From Pseudonocardia cypriaca (GTDB lineage Bacteria; Actinomycetota; Actinomycetes; Mycobacteriales; Pseudonocardiaceae), in assembly GCF_006717045.1 (NCBI RefSeq), contig NZ_VFPH01000002.1:2728001-2792000 (forward strand): a stretch of 64,000 bases of DNA. Direction: 5' to 3'. The notes under the pieces were generated by a model. The model worked only from the letters and a program-made list of their open reading frames with translations. It was not told where the DNA came from and ran no database searches. Position 1 is the first letter of the stretch; each line of letters begins with the position of its first letter. The position numbers and the translations under genes were made by a program. Below, one piece after another: positions 7,634 to 15,611 of the stretch.

Positions 7634-8434
7634 ATGTTCGACAACCTCGTCGCTGCACTCGGCGACGCGATGCGCACGGTCGCGGTCTTCGTGCCGCAGC
7701 TGCTGCTGTTCCTCGTCATCCTGCTCATCGGATGGCTGATCGCGAAGGCGCTGCGCAAGGTGACCGACACGGTCCTCGAGCGCCTGCACTTCGACCGTGC
7801 CGTCGAGCGCGGCGGAATCGGACGGGCGCTCGCGCGGTCCAAGTACGACGCCAGCGACCTGATCGCGATGGTCGTCTACTACGCGGTGCTGCTGCTCACG
7901 CTGCAGCTCGCGTTCGGCGTGTGGGGACCGAACCCGATCAGTGCGCTGCTGACGGGGATCGTCGCGTTCCTGCCGCGGATCGCCGTGGCGATCATCATCG
8001 TCGTGGTGGCCTCGGCCATCGCCGCCGCCGTCAAGGACCTCGTCATGAGCGTCACCGGCGGGCTCTCCTACGGCAACGTGGTCGCGAACATCGCCTCGGT
8101 GTTCATCATCGCCCTCGGTGTGATCGCCGCCCTGAGCCAGATCGGCGTCGCGGTCGCCGTCACGCTGCCGGTGCTCATCACCGTCCTGGCCACGGTCGGC
8201 GGCATCCTGATCGTCGGCGTCGGCGGTGGGCTCATCCGGCCGATGCAGCAGCGCTGGGAGCGCTGGCTCGACCGCGCCGAGCAGGAGGCGCCCATGGCCC
8301 GGGCCCACGCCCAGGCCTACGAGCGCGGCCGCGAGGACGCCGCGCGGCCGATGATGCCCGCCGAGTCCACGGACCCGGTCGGCACCCGGATGGACCCGGC
8401 GACCGACCAGGGCGCCGAGATCCGCAAGTCGTAA
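7634..8434 (+). CDS. CmpX-like membrane protein (conserved TM-helix repeats, MscS-related)
   Basis: This 266-residue inner-membrane protein starts at ATG 7634 with GGGAG 5 nt upstream. It has about five membrane helices: residues 20-38 (VPQLLLFLVILLIGWLI), 75-95, 105-130, 150-175 and 180-205, with the paired amphipathic segments typical of the 'conserved TM helix' family to which Pseudomonas CmpX belongs. The C-terminal about 60 residues are soluble and charged (RAHAQAYERGREDAARP). The family is often annotated as mechanosensitive channel because of remote MscS likeness, but it lacks a full MscS beta domain. A role in envelope stress is inference from the family only. Confidence 0.82.
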   Translation: MFDNLVAALGDAMRTVAVFVPQLLLFLVILLIGWLIAKALRKVTDTVLERLHFDRAVERGGIGRALARSKYDASDLIAMVVYYAVLLLTLQLAFGVWGPNPISALLTGIVAFLPRIAVAIIIVVVASAIAAAVKDLVMSVTGGLSYGNVVANIASVFIIALGVIAALSQIGVAVAVTLPVLITVLATVGGILIVGVGGGLIRPMQQRWERWLDRAEQEAPMARAHAQAYERGREDAARPMMPAESTDPVGTRMDPATDQGAEIRKS

Positions 8435-8453
8435 GCGCTCCCCCCGGAGCACC

Positions 8454-8488
8454 CGGCGGGGCCGGAGGCCACAGCGCCGGCCCCGCCG
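8454..8488. terminator. Strong GC hairpin, probable terminator
   Basis: Perfect 12-bp arms CGGCGGGGCCGG and CCGGCCCCGCCG enclose an 11-nt loop, starting 20 bp after the CmpX-like stop. It lies between two convergent genes and can act in either direction. Confidence 0.75.
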
Positions 8489-8503
8489 CGGCCCTCTCTC
8501 AGT

Positions 8504-8554
8504 TCAGGAAAGCCACGTTCAAGGCCGTGCAGGCCCTGAACGTGGCTTTCCTGA
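8504..8554. repeat. 51-bp palindromic repeat element (family copy 1)
   Basis: Perfect 18-bp arms (TCAGGAAAGCCACGTTCA at 8504-8521 and its complement at 8537-8554) continue as a second stem AGGCC/GGCC with one mismatch around a GTGCA loop. The arm shares the core AAAGCCAC-TTCA with repeats at 20388-20440 and 48486-48538. It lies between convergent genes, 14 bp from the end of the molybdenum hydroxylase gene. Confidence 0.75.
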
Positions 8555-8568
8555 CTTTCGGGGCCGGA

Positions 8569-10878
8569 TCAGAGCAGCAACCGGTCCGGCGTGATCGGAA
8601 GGTCCCGCACGCGCACGCCCGTCGCGTGGTGCACGGCATTCGCCACCGCCGCCGCGACGCCGGTGATGCTCACCTCCCCCACCCCGAGCAGGCCGAGCGG
8701 GGTGGTCGGGTCCGGCTCGTCGAGGTAGGAGACGTCGATCGCGGGGACGTCCGCCTGCACCGGCACGTGGTAGTCGGCGAGGCTCGCGTTCACGATCCGC
8801 CCGCTGGCGGGGTCGACGAGCGTCTCCTCCGACAGCGCGGCCCCGATACCCATGACGATCCCGCCGCGCAGCTGGCTGCTCGCCGTCTTCGGGTTGATCA
8901 CACGCCCGACGTCGAACACCGCGACCCAGCGCGTCACGCGCACCTCGCCGGTGTCCTCGTCGACCGCCACCTCGCAGAAGTGGGCGCCGGTGGCCGCGCG
9001 CACCTGGCGCCGCTGGTCGTTGACCATGCCGGCGAGGAAGCGCACCTGACCGGCGACGCGGCCGACCGAGGTCCGCGCCCCGACCCGGCCCTCCAACGAG
9101 GGACGGCCTGCCCTGGCGAGGATCTCCGCGTAGGTCTCGCCCGACCCGTCCGCCGCGAACAGCCCGCCGTCGCGGGCCGCGAGCTCGTCGATCCGGCGCC
9201 CCCGCAGGGGCGACCCCGGCGAGCGGCGGGCGAGCGCGAGCGCCGACCGCCTCAGGTCCTCGCAGGCGCGCAGCACGCTCGCCGCGACCGTGGCGGTCTG
9301 CCCCGAGCCGCCCGCCATCGGCCCGACCGGGAGCGCCGAGTCGCCGTGCTCGACCGTGACCGCCTCGACCGGCACGCCGAGCGCGTCCGCCGTGATCTGC
9401 GACTGCACGGTGGCCGCCCCCACGCCGATCTCGTGGAAGGCGCAGCGCACCAGGACGGTGCCGTCCATCCCCAGCCGCACGGTGACATCGGCGGTGAGCT
9501 GGATCGGCATGTGGAACGCGGTGGCGACGCCCCAGCCGAGCAGCCGCCGCCCGTCGCGCATCGAACGCGGGTGCGGCGGCCGGTCGGCCCAGCCGAACCG
9601 CTGTGCGCCGCGGGCGTAGGCGGCCCGCAGGTTGCGGTGGGTGAACGGCTTGCCGCCCAGCGGGTCGCGCTCCGGCTCGTTGCGCATGCGCAGCTCGACG
9701 GGATCCATGCCGAGCTCGTGCGCGAGCGCGTCCATCCCGGACTCGAGCCCGAAGGTGCCGACGGCCTCGCCAGGCGCCCGCATGGCCGTGTTCGGCAGCA
9801 CGTCGAGCGTCGCGGTGCTGTGGCGGACGAGGATGGTGCGGGCCGCGTAGAGGTGGCGGGACTGCGAGCCCACCGCCTCCGGCATGCCACCGACGCGCCC
9901 GACCTGCGAGATCCCGGTGTGCACGAGCGCGGTCAGCGTGCCGTCGCGTTCCGCGCCGAGCGCGACGCGCTGCACCGTGGGCGAGCGCCCCCCGACGGTG
10001 CGGAACACCGCCTCGCGCGTGAGCGCCAGCCGGACCGGCCGTTCGGCCACGCGGGCGGCCAGCGCGCACAGGAGGGTGCCGGCCCAGATGAACCCCTTCC
10101 CACCGAACCCGCCGCCCACGTTCGGGGCGATGACGCGGACGCCGTCGACCGGCACCCCGAACCGGAGGGCGAGGTGCCTCCGCACGAAGTCCATCGCCTG
10201 GGTGCTCTCGTGGACGGTGAGCCGGTCGCCGTCCCACACGGCGGTCGTGGCGTGCGGCTCGATGGCGTTGTGGTTGTGGGGCGGGGTGGTGAAGCGCAGG
10301 TCGACCGCGACCGGAGCAGCGGCCAGCGCCTGCTCGGCGTCACCCTTGCGGCCCGCACCGGACAGCATCGAGGGCCCCCGCGCGGGCTCCGCAGAGCCCT
10401 CCGCGCCGTGGAAGTCGGTGACGGCCGGCTCGGCGGCGTAGCTCACCCGCACGAGCCGGGCGGCCTCCACCGATGCCTCCGGGGTCTCCGCGACGACAAC
10501 CGCGACCGGCTCGCCGTTCCAGTGCACCTCGTCGCCGCCCAGGTAGTTGACCTTGGTCCCGGCCGCGATCGTGCTGAGGTCGAGCGGGTTGATCCGGGCG
10601 GCCGGGGGCTTGAGCGGGGGCGCGTTCCGGTGGGTGATCACGGCGAGGACGCCGTCCACGGCCTCGGCCGCAGCGGTGTCGATCGCGGTGATCCGCCCCC
10701 GGGCGATGGTGGCGTGCACGAGCGTGGCGTGGGCGAGGTCCGGGTAGGGCCGGTCGGCCGTGTACTCCGAGGCGCCGGTGGTCTTGACCGCGCCGTCGAC
10801 GCGGTCGATCGGCCGCCCGACGGCGGGCCCGGTGGCCGTCGCGGGGCGGGTCGGCGCCTGGGTCGGTGCCTGGGTCAC
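8569..10878 (-). CDS. Molybdopterin-binding subunit of aldehyde/xanthine dehydrogenase-type hydroxylase (PaoC-like)
   Basis: This 769-residue catalytic subunit belongs to the xanthine oxidase family, which hydroxylates aldehydes or N-heterocycles. The GTG at 10878 overlaps the FAD-subunit stop (GTGA). After a Thr/Pro/Gln-rich leader of about 20 residues come GRPIDRVDGAVKTTGASEYTAD, the cofactor motif VGGGFGGKGF, MRAPGEAVGTFGLES, and near the C-terminus GLLGVGEVSITG, whose Glu is the expected catalytic base. Length suits the small PaoC/YagR branch. It is the third gene of a coupled operon (2Fe-2S, FAD, Mo). No XdhC/PaoD-type maturation gene is present in the window. Substrate unknown; aldehydes are the likeliest by likeness to PaoABC. 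Confidence 0.92.
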   Translation of the reverse strand: MTQAPTQAPTRPATATGPAVGRPIDRVDGAVKTTGASEYTADRPYPDLAHATLVHATIARGRITAIDTAAAEAVDGVLAVITHRNAPPLKPPAARINPLDLSTIAAGTKVNYLGGDEVHWNGEPVAVVVAETPEASVEAARLVRVSYAAEPAVTDFHGAEGSAEPARGPSMLSGAGRKGDAEQALAAAPVAVDLRFTTPPHNHNAIEPHATTAVWDGDRLTVHESTQAMDFVRRHLALRFGVPVDGVRVIAPNVGGGFGGKGFIWAGTLLCALAARVAERPVRLALTREAVFRTVGGRSPTVQRVALGAERDGTLTALVHTGISQVGRVGGMPEAVGSQSRHLYAARTILVRHSTATLDVLPNTAMRAPGEAVGTFGLESGMDALAHELGMDPVELRMRNEPERDPLGGKPFTHRNLRAAYARGAQRFGWADRPPHPRSMRDGRRLLGWGVATAFHMPIQLTADVTVRLGMDGTVLVRCAFHEIGVGAATVQSQITADALGVPVEAVTVEHGDSALPVGPMAGGSGQTATVAASVLRACEDLRRSALALARRSPGSPLRGRRIDELAARDGGLFAADGSGETYAEILARAGRPSLEGRVGARTSVGRVAGQVRFLAGMVNDQRRQVRAATGAHFCEVAVDEDTGEVRVTRWVAVFDVGRVINPKTASSQLRGGIVMGIGAALSEETLVDPASGRIVNASLADYHVPVQADVPAIDVSYLDEPDPTTPLGLLGVGEVSITGVAAAVANAVHHATGVRVRDLPITPDRLLL

Positions 10879-11864
10879 GCCGCACCTCCGTGGGTGGCCA
10901 GCTGCCGCAGCGTCGCGACGACGGTCCGCTGCACCATCTCGATCTTGAACGCGTTCTGCGGTCGCGCGACCGCAGGCGCCAGCTCGGCGGCGGCCGCCCG
11001 GCGGAAGGTCTCCTCGGTGGCCGGAGCGCCCAGCAGCAGGCGCTCGGCCTCGCGGGCCCGCCACGGCGTCGTGGCGACCCCGCCGAGCGCCAACCGCACG
11101 TCGACGACGTCGCCGTCGCGGACCTCGAGCGCCGCCGCCACCGACACCAGCGCGAACGCGAACGAGGCGCGGTCGCGCACCTTGCGGTACCGCGAGTTGC
11201 GAGCGACCGGCGACGCGGGCAGCTCCACCGCGGTGATCAGCTCGTCGGGCGCGAGCACGGTCTCGACGTGCGGGGTGTCGCCGGGCGGGCGGTGCAGCTC
11301 CGCGAGCGGGATGCGCCGCGTGCCCCGCACGCTCTGCACCTCGACCACCGCGTCGAGCGCGACCAGCGCGACGGCCATGTCGGACGGGTTCGCCGCGATG
11401 CAGTGCTCGCTGGTGCCGAGGACGGCGCTGCCGCGGTGGAGGCCGTCGAGCGCGGCGCACCCGGAGCCGGGCTCGCGCTTGTTGCAGTCCGCCGCGTGGT
11501 CGCGGAAGTAGGGGCAGCGGGTGCGCTGCAGGAGGTTGCCGCCGACCGTCGCCATGTTGCGCAGCTGCCCCGAGGCGCCTGCGAGCAGCGCCTGGGCGAG
11601 CACCGGGTACCGCGAGCGCACGAGCCGGTCGGCGGCGAGGTGGCTGTTGCGCACCACAGCGCCGATCCGCAGGCCGCCACCCGGCAGCTCGTCCACCCCG
11701 GCCAGGGGCAGCGCGGTGACGTCGACGAGCGTCTCGGGCCGCTCGACGTCCTCGCGCATGAGGTCCACGAGGTTGGTGCCGCCGCCCAGCGGGCGCGCCC
11801 CGGCCGCGACGGCGTCCAGCGCGGTGATGAGGTCGGGGGCGCCGACGTACCCGAACGGCCTCAT
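10875..11864 (-). CDS. FAD-binding subunit of molybdenum hydroxylase, with extra Fe-S loop (PaoB-like)
   Basis: This 329-residue subunit passes electrons between the 2Fe-2S subunit and FAD. It has the two-part FAD site of the family (AGARPLGGGTNLVDLM, about residue 30, and GNLLQRTRCPYFRD, about residue 115). The loop CPYFRDHAADCNKREPGSGCAALDG matches the extra four-cysteine 4Fe-4S loop known from E. coli PaoB (YagS). The C-terminal CO-dehydrogenase flavoprotein domain begins near ARNSRYRKVRDRASFAFAL. Its ATG overlaps the 2Fe-2S gene by 4 bp (ATGA). The Fe-S loop is the best evidence that this is an aldehyde oxidoreductase of the PaoABC kind rather than a xanthine dehydrogenase. Confidence 0.92.
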   Translation of the reverse strand: MRPFGYVGAPDLITALDAVAAGARPLGGGTNLVDLMREDVERPETLVDVTALPLAGVDELPGGGLRIGAVVRNSHLAADRLVRSRYPVLAQALLAGASGQLRNMATVGGNLLQRTRCPYFRDHAADCNKREPGSGCAALDGLHRGSAVLGTSEHCIAANPSDMAVALVALDAVVEVQSVRGTRRIPLAELHRPPGDTPHVETVLAPDELITAVELPASPVARNSRYRKVRDRASFAFALVSVAAALEVRDGDVVDVRLALGGVATTPWRAREAERLLLGAPATEETFRRAAAAELAPAVARPQNAFKIEMVQRTVVATLRQLATHGGAA

Positions 11865-12364
11865 CGGGCGACCTCCTGGATGGCCCCGACGATCCCCTCG
11901 TACGCCCCGCAGCGGCAGAGGTTGCCGCTCATCCGTTCCTTGATCTCCGCCTCGGTCAGCGGGATCTCGTCGGCGTCCAGGTGCTGGGTGACCGCGCTGG
12001 GCATCCCGGCGCGGTGCTCGCCGAGCATCCCCAGGGCCGAGCAGATCTGGCCCGAGGTGCAGAAGCCGCACTGGAATCCGTCCTCCCGCACGAACGCCCG
12101 CTGCAGTGGGTGCAGGTCATCGGGCCGCCCGACCCCCTCGATGGTGGTGACGTCGCGCCCGGCGTACTGCACGGCCAGCGCCAGGCAGGCGGCGATCCGC
12201 TCGCCGTCGACGAGCACCGTGCAGGCACCACAGGCGCCCTGGTTGCAGCCCTTCTTGGTGCCGGTCAGCCCCAGGTGCTCGCGCAGGGCGTCGAGCAGGC
12301 TGACCCGGGGATCGAGCTCCAGGAGCTCGGTGGTTCCGTTGACGCGCAGCTTCACGGGGGTCAC
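11861..12364 (-). CDS. 2Fe-2S subunit of molybdenum hydroxylase (PaoA-like, no signal peptide)
   Basis: This 167-residue electron-transfer subunit has a plant-type ferredoxin domain (GCNQGACGACTVLVDG, cysteines of cluster I) and an all-helical domain (CGFCTSGQ and GNLCRCGAY, cluster II). GTG at 12364 gives VTPVKLRVNG; a GTG three codons later is also possible. E. coli PaoA carries a Tat signal and sends the complex to the periplasm, whereas no twin-arginine leader is seen here, so this enzyme should be cytoplasmic. First gene of the three-gene operon and divergent from a TetR regulator, with a double operator in the 75-bp gap. Confidence 0.93.
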   Translation of the reverse strand: MTPVKLRVNGTTELLELDPRVSLLDALREHLGLTGTKKGCNQGACGACTVLVDGERIAACLALAVQYAGRDVTTIEGVGRPDDLHPLQRAFVREDGFQCGFCTSGQICSALGMLGEHRAGMPSAVTQHLDADEIPLTEAEIKERMSGNLCRCGAYEGIVGAIQEVAR

Positions 12365-12377
12365 GCGGCCACCATAA

Positions 12378-12414
12378 GGCAACACCGTTGCCCTAACAAG
12401 ACAACGGTGTTGCC
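12378..12414. promoter_or_regulatory. Double TetR operator between Mo-hydroxylase operon and tetR
   Basis: Two 15-bp sites lie 22 bp apart. Site 1, GGCAACACCGTTGCC (12378-12392), is a perfect palindrome with a 3-bp centre. Site 2, GACAACGGTGTTGCC (12400-12414), matches the reverse complement of site 1 at 14 of 15 positions. Together the outer halves form a 13-bp inverted repeat. Two helical turns of spacing would put two dimers on one DNA face. Confidence 0.75.
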
Positions 12415-12439
12415 CTATCCGCGGGTTAGGGTCCTCCCG

Positions 12440-13093
12440 ATGAGTACGAAGGCCGGCTTCCTACGCGCCAGGCGTCCCGAGCAGAAGCAGCAGCGCTACG
12501 CCGCGATCCTCGACGCCGCGCGCGAGCTCGCCCTGCGCGACGGGGTGGGCGCGGTGAGCCTCGCCGACATCGCGGGCGAGGTCGGCATGCACAAGTCGGC
12601 GCTGCTCAAGTACTTCGAGACGCGCGAGGAGATCTTCCTGCGGCTCGCCGAGACGGAGTTCGGGGAGTGGGCCGCCGGAGCGCTCGCCGCGCTGTCGACG
12701 GCGGGGCCGGAGCCGCGGCAAGTGGCCGAGGTGCTGGCGAACTCGGTGGCCGCCCGGCCGCTGCTCTGCCAGCTCCTGCTGTACACGCCGCTCACGCTGG
12801 AGCGGAACGTCTCCCTGGACGTCGTCCGCGGGTTCAAGCTGGCGATTAAGGCGTCGACGCAGGGGGTGCTCCCCGCGCTGCAGCGGGCGCTCCCGGCTCT
12901 CGACACCGAAGCGTGCTTCGACCTGTTGATGATGACCGCGCTCGTGGCGGCCGGGCTGTGGCAGGCGGCGCACCCGTCGCCGCACGTTATGGCCGTGCAC
13001 GCCGAGGACCCAGACGCGGCGCCCTACCCCGACTTCAGGGCCTCGTTGATCCGGTTCGTGCGGACCTACCTCGCCGGGCTGATGGCGAGGTGA
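12440..13093 (+). CDS. TetR-family regulator of the divergent Mo-hydroxylase operon
   Basis: This 217-residue regulator starts at ATG 12440. The DNA-binding domain occupies about residues 15-65, with recognition part VSLADIAGEVGMHKSALLKYFETREEIF. The C-terminal ligand domain ends RASLIRFVRTYLAGLM and resembles the TetR C-terminal 17-type domain by eye. It is divergent from the PaoABC-like operon and separated from it by a double palindromic operator, so it most likely represses both units until an aldehyde or related ligand binds. Ligand not known. Confidence 0.9.
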   Translation: MSTKAGFLRARRPEQKQQRYAAILDAARELALRDGVGAVSLADIAGEVGMHKSALLKYFETREEIFLRLAETEFGEWAAGALAALSTAGPEPRQVAEVLANSVAARPLLCQLLLYTPLTLERNVSLDVVRGFKLAIKASTQGVLPALQRALPALDTEACFDLLMMTALVAAGLWQAAHPSPHVMAVHAEDPDAAPYPDFRASLIRFVRTYLAGLMAR

Positions 13094-13144
13094 TCCGACC
13101 CGCGCGCCCCTCGCAGTGGAAGTGGCTTCCTCGCGGCAGAGCCG
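13094..13144. other. Gap between convergent genes with two small hairpins
   Basis: GGAAG-TGG-CTTCC (13118-13130) and GCGGC-AGA-GCCGC (13133-13145) are two short perfect hairpins. They may end transcription of tetR and of the facing gene. Confidence 0.4.
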
Positions 13145-13528
13145 CTATGCCTCGAACAGCGGGGCCGGGGTGCGGTGCCAGCGGTCGTCGCGGCTCAGGG
13201 CGCAGACGGCGAGCACGCGGAGTGTGAGCCAGTCCGCGCGGTGCCAGCCGTCCCCCACCGCGGCGCGCAGCCGGGCGGGGTCGGTGCCTGCCTGGTCGAG
13301 CAGGCCCTTCGCGTAGCCGGCGAGGAGCACGGCACCCGCGGCGACGGCGGCGCCCTCCACGCCGAGCAGGAGGATGTCGCGCACACCCGCGGCGTGCTGG
13401 TCCACCGCGGCCAGCAGCGCGGGCACGGCGGCCGCAGCAGCGAGCCCCGCATCACCCAACTGGTCCATGACGCCGGACAGCCAGCGCTGTGCGTGGTGAT
13501 CGGCGACGTGGTCGAAGAAGCCTGCCAC
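13145..13528 (-). CDS. Hypothetical Ala-rich helical protein
   Basis: This is a 127-residue soluble-looking protein, starting VAGFFDHVADHHAQRWLSGVMDQLGD and ending RDDRWHRTPAPLFEA. It is almost all predicted alpha helix, very rich in alanine, with a pattern HAAGVRDILLLGVEGAAVAAGAVLLAGYAKG that is amphipathic rather than membrane-spanning. It faintly recalls short actinobacterial proteins filed under DUF6401, but I cannot confirm this. No clear ribosome site precedes the GTG. Codon use (high GC at third positions) supports it being a real gene. No function can be assigned. Confidence 0.55.
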   Translation of the reverse strand: MAGFFDHVADHHAQRWLSGVMDQLGDAGLAAAAAVPALLAAVDQHAAGVRDILLLGVEGAAVAAGAVLLAGYAKGLLDQAGTDPARLRAAVGDGWHRADWLTLRVLAVCALSRDDRWHRTPAPLFEA

Positions 13529-13594
13529 GGCCGAGGAGGATAGCTCCCCCGATCGGGCGCCGGTTCGATCAGTGACCGAACACGCAGTGAACGG

Positions 13595-13885
13595 CTAGAG
13601 CCAGATACCCGGTCCGCCGAACGGGCCACGCGCCTCGCGGCCGGCGTCGTGTTCGCTCGGCTCCACGGCGTCGGCCGTGCGCAGCAGCCACCAGACCGAG
13701 CCGAACGCGGCCACCACGACCACGGCGAACACGGACCCGGTCAGCGCCACGAGGCCCAGCACTATCGAGATCATCGCCCATTCCGGCACCGTCGTCTCGC
13801 CGGGGCGGGCGCACGGATCCTCCCCGGCGTCGTGCCGGCGCACGGCTTCGGCGAGCTGCTGGTCGTCGTCAGCGGTCCACTCCAT
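13595..13885 (-). CDS. Small single-helix membrane protein with DUF1707-like start
   Basis: This is a 96-residue protein. ATG at 13885 is preceded by AGGGAGG at 8 nt. The cytoplasmic N-terminus (EWTADDDQQLAEAVRRHDAGED) is acidic and helical. A hydrophobic stretch with one long or two short membrane helices spans about residues 38-70 (WAMISIVLGLVALTGSVFAVVVVAAFGSVWWLL), and the tail is charged. Function unknown. It is separated by 125 bp from the upstream IclR operon and by 66 bp from the next leftward gene. Confidence 0.7.
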   Translation of the reverse strand: MEWTADDDQQLAEAVRRHDAGEDPCARPGETTVPEWAMISIVLGLVALTGSVFAVVVVAAFGSVWWLLRTADAVEPSEHDAGREARGPFGGPGIWL

Positions 13886-14010
13886 GCCGCTCACCTCCCT
13901 CGTCGGGGGTACCCGCAACGGCCTACCAGCCATGCGGCGGCTTCGCATCCGGCAACCGGGCGAGTTACCCGTAAGTGTGAACGAAAAACGCCTGCTCGGG
14001 GCAGAAAACG

Positions 14011-14790
14011 CTAGGCCATGGCTCCGCGGGCGTCGAGGTGCCCGGCGAGGGACGCCGCGGCCGCCTGCAGCATCGGCACGATCCGTTCGACGGCCGCCCA
14101 CGTCACCCGCGTGTCCGGGCCGGACACCGAGAGCGCGGTCGACGCCGGGCCGCCCGGCACCGACACGGCCACGCAGCGCACGCCCAGCTCCTGCTCGGCG
14201 TCGTCGACCGCGTAGCCCTGCACGCGGATGCGCTCCAGCTCGCGCTCCAGCCGGTCCGGGTCGGTGATCGTGTGCGGGGTCTGGGCCGGCATCCCGGCGC
14301 GGGTGACCATCGCCCGGACCTCCGCGGGCGGCAGCTGCGCGAGCAGCACCTTTCCCACCCCGGTGCAGTGCACCGGGACCCGCCTGCCCACCTCGGTGAA
14401 CATGCGCATCGAGTGCCGCGACGGGACCTGCGCCACGTAGACGACCGCGTCCCCGTCGAGCATCGCGAGGTTGGCCGTCTCGCCCGCCTGGTCGACGAGC
14501 TCGGTGAGCTGCGGGCGCGCCCACTCGCCGAGCATCCGCGACGCGGCGTCGCCCAGCCCGATCAGGCGCGGGCCGAGGGCGTACCGGCGGGACGGGAGCT
14601 GGCGGACGTACCCGGAGGCCACCAGCGTGCGGACGATGCGGTGGATGGTCGGGAGCGGCAGGCCCGAACGGGTGGCCAGCTCCGACAGCGCGACGGCCCC
14701 TCCGGCCTCGGCCATGTGTTCGAGCAGGGCGAACGCGCGGTCGAGGGACTGCACGCCGCCGCTGCGGTCCGGCTGGCTCGCTGCGCCCAC
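14011..14790 (-). CDS. IclR-family transcriptional regulator
   Basis: This 259-residue regulator has an N-terminal winged helix (VQSLDRAFALLEHMAEAGGAVALSELATRSGLPLPTIHRIVRTLVASGYVR is the whole region, residues 13-63) and a C-terminal IclR effector domain (GETANLAMLDGDAVVYV, HCTGVGKVLLA, GYAVDDAEQELGVRCVAVSV). GTG start at 14790 with AGGAGG close upstream. The effector motifs resemble AllR-type regulators, whose ligand is glyoxylate. It is third in the operon after the transporter and enoyl-CoA hydratase genes and faces a divergent aminotransferase and 2-hydroxyacid dehydrogenase unit, so it probably governs the whole 14-21 kb region. Confidence 0.9.
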   Translation of the reverse strand: MGAASQPDRSGGVQSLDRAFALLEHMAEAGGAVALSELATRSGLPLPTIHRIVRTLVASGYVRQLPSRRYALGPRLIGLGDAASRMLGEWARPQLTELVDQAGETANLAMLDGDAVVYVAQVPSRHSMRMFTEVGRRVPVHCTGVGKVLLAQLPPAEVRAMVTRAGMPAQTPHTITDPDRLERELERIRVQGYAVDDAEQELGVRCVAVSVPGGPASTALSVSGPDTRVTWAAVERIVPMLQAAAASLAGHLDARGAMA

Positions 14791-14838
14791 CGTGCTCCTC
14801 CTGCGAGATCCTGGCCCACCAGGTTAAGCGGTGCCCGC

Positions 14839-15609
14839 TCACGCGCCGGTCCAGGTGGCCCGCTCCTTACGGGCGAAGGCGGCCACCGCCGACGCGAAGT
14901 CCGCGCTGCCGTACACGCGGGCGACGATGTCGTCGCCGTCCGGCAGCCCCGCCCGGCGCAGCCGCGCGACCGCCTGCTTGGTGCCCCACATCGACAGCGG
15001 CGCGTGCGACGCGAGCGCCGCGACGGTCTCGGCGAGCGCGGCGTCGAGTGCGGCCGCGTCGTCGACGAGCTGGGTGACGAACCCGGCCGCGTGCGCCTCC
15101 GCCGCGTCGAGGAGGCGGGCGCGCAGGAGCATGTCGAGGGTCCGTGCCCGGCCCAGGTGCGCCACCAGCAGCGCGATCGTGTCCATCGACAGGCAGTTGC
15201 CCAGTGTCCGGGCGATCGGTACCCCGAAGCGCGACGCGGCCGTGGCGATGCGCAGGTCGCACGCCGCGGCGAGGGCGAGCCCGCCGCCCACGCAGTACCC
15301 GTCCACCGCGGCGACGGTGGGTACCGCGGTGTCCTCCAGCCTGCGCAGGACCCGGGTCATCCGCTCCTCGTACGCCACGCCGGCCGCGCCGTCGAAGCCG
15401 GCGAACTGCGAGATGTCGGTGCCGGAGACGAACGCCTTCCCGCCCGCGCCGCGCAGCACCAGCACCCGGATGTCCGGGTCGGCGTCGGCCTTCTCGCAGG
15501 CGTCGTGCACGCCCTCGTACATCGGGAACGTCAGTGCGTTGTGCGCTCGGGGGCGGTTGAACGTCACCCGCAGGACGGGGCCGTCCTGCTCGACGAGGAG
15601 ATCGGTCAT
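14839..15609 (-). CDS. Enoyl-CoA hydratase/isomerase-family protein
   Basis: This 256-residue crotonase-fold protein starts at ATG 15609, 2 nt after the transporter stop. The oxyanion-hole segments are GKAFVSGTDISQF (about residue 60) and DGYCVGGGLALAAACDLRIA (about residue 105). The position of the first catalytic Glu of true hydratases is occupied by a Leu/Gly-rich segment (RTLGNCLSMDTIALLV), so a hydratase, lyase or hydrolase activity cannot be chosen. Operon place between a MatC-type transporter and an IclR gene suggests that it acts on the CoA ester of the imported acid. Confidence 0.85.
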   Translation of the reverse strand: MTDLLVEQDGPVLRVTFNRPRAHNALTFPMYEGVHDACEKADADPDIRVLVLRGAGGKAFVSGTDISQFAGFDGAAGVAYEERMTRVLRRLEDTAVPTVAAVDGYCVGGGLALAAACDLRIATAASRFGVPIARTLGNCLSMDTIALLVAHLGRARTLDMLLRARLLDAAEAHAAGFVTQLVDDAAALDAALAETVAALASHAPLSMWGTKQAVARLRRAGLPDGDDIVARVYGSADFASAVAAFARKERATWTGA

Positions 15610-15611
15610 GC

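Noticed and set aside
7732..11511. Very long rightward open frame (over 1200 codons) running antisense to the molybdenum hydroxylase genes
   Set aside because: The protein is Arg/Pro/Ala-rich with no domain. It is the usual antisense shadow of GC-rich codons, and the leftward frames have clear family motifs.
13118..13130. GGAAGTGGCTTCC as a fourth member of the palindromic repeat family
   Set aside because: It shares only AGTGGCTT with the family core and has 5-bp arms. Too short to tell from chance, though its place between convergent genes is suggestive.
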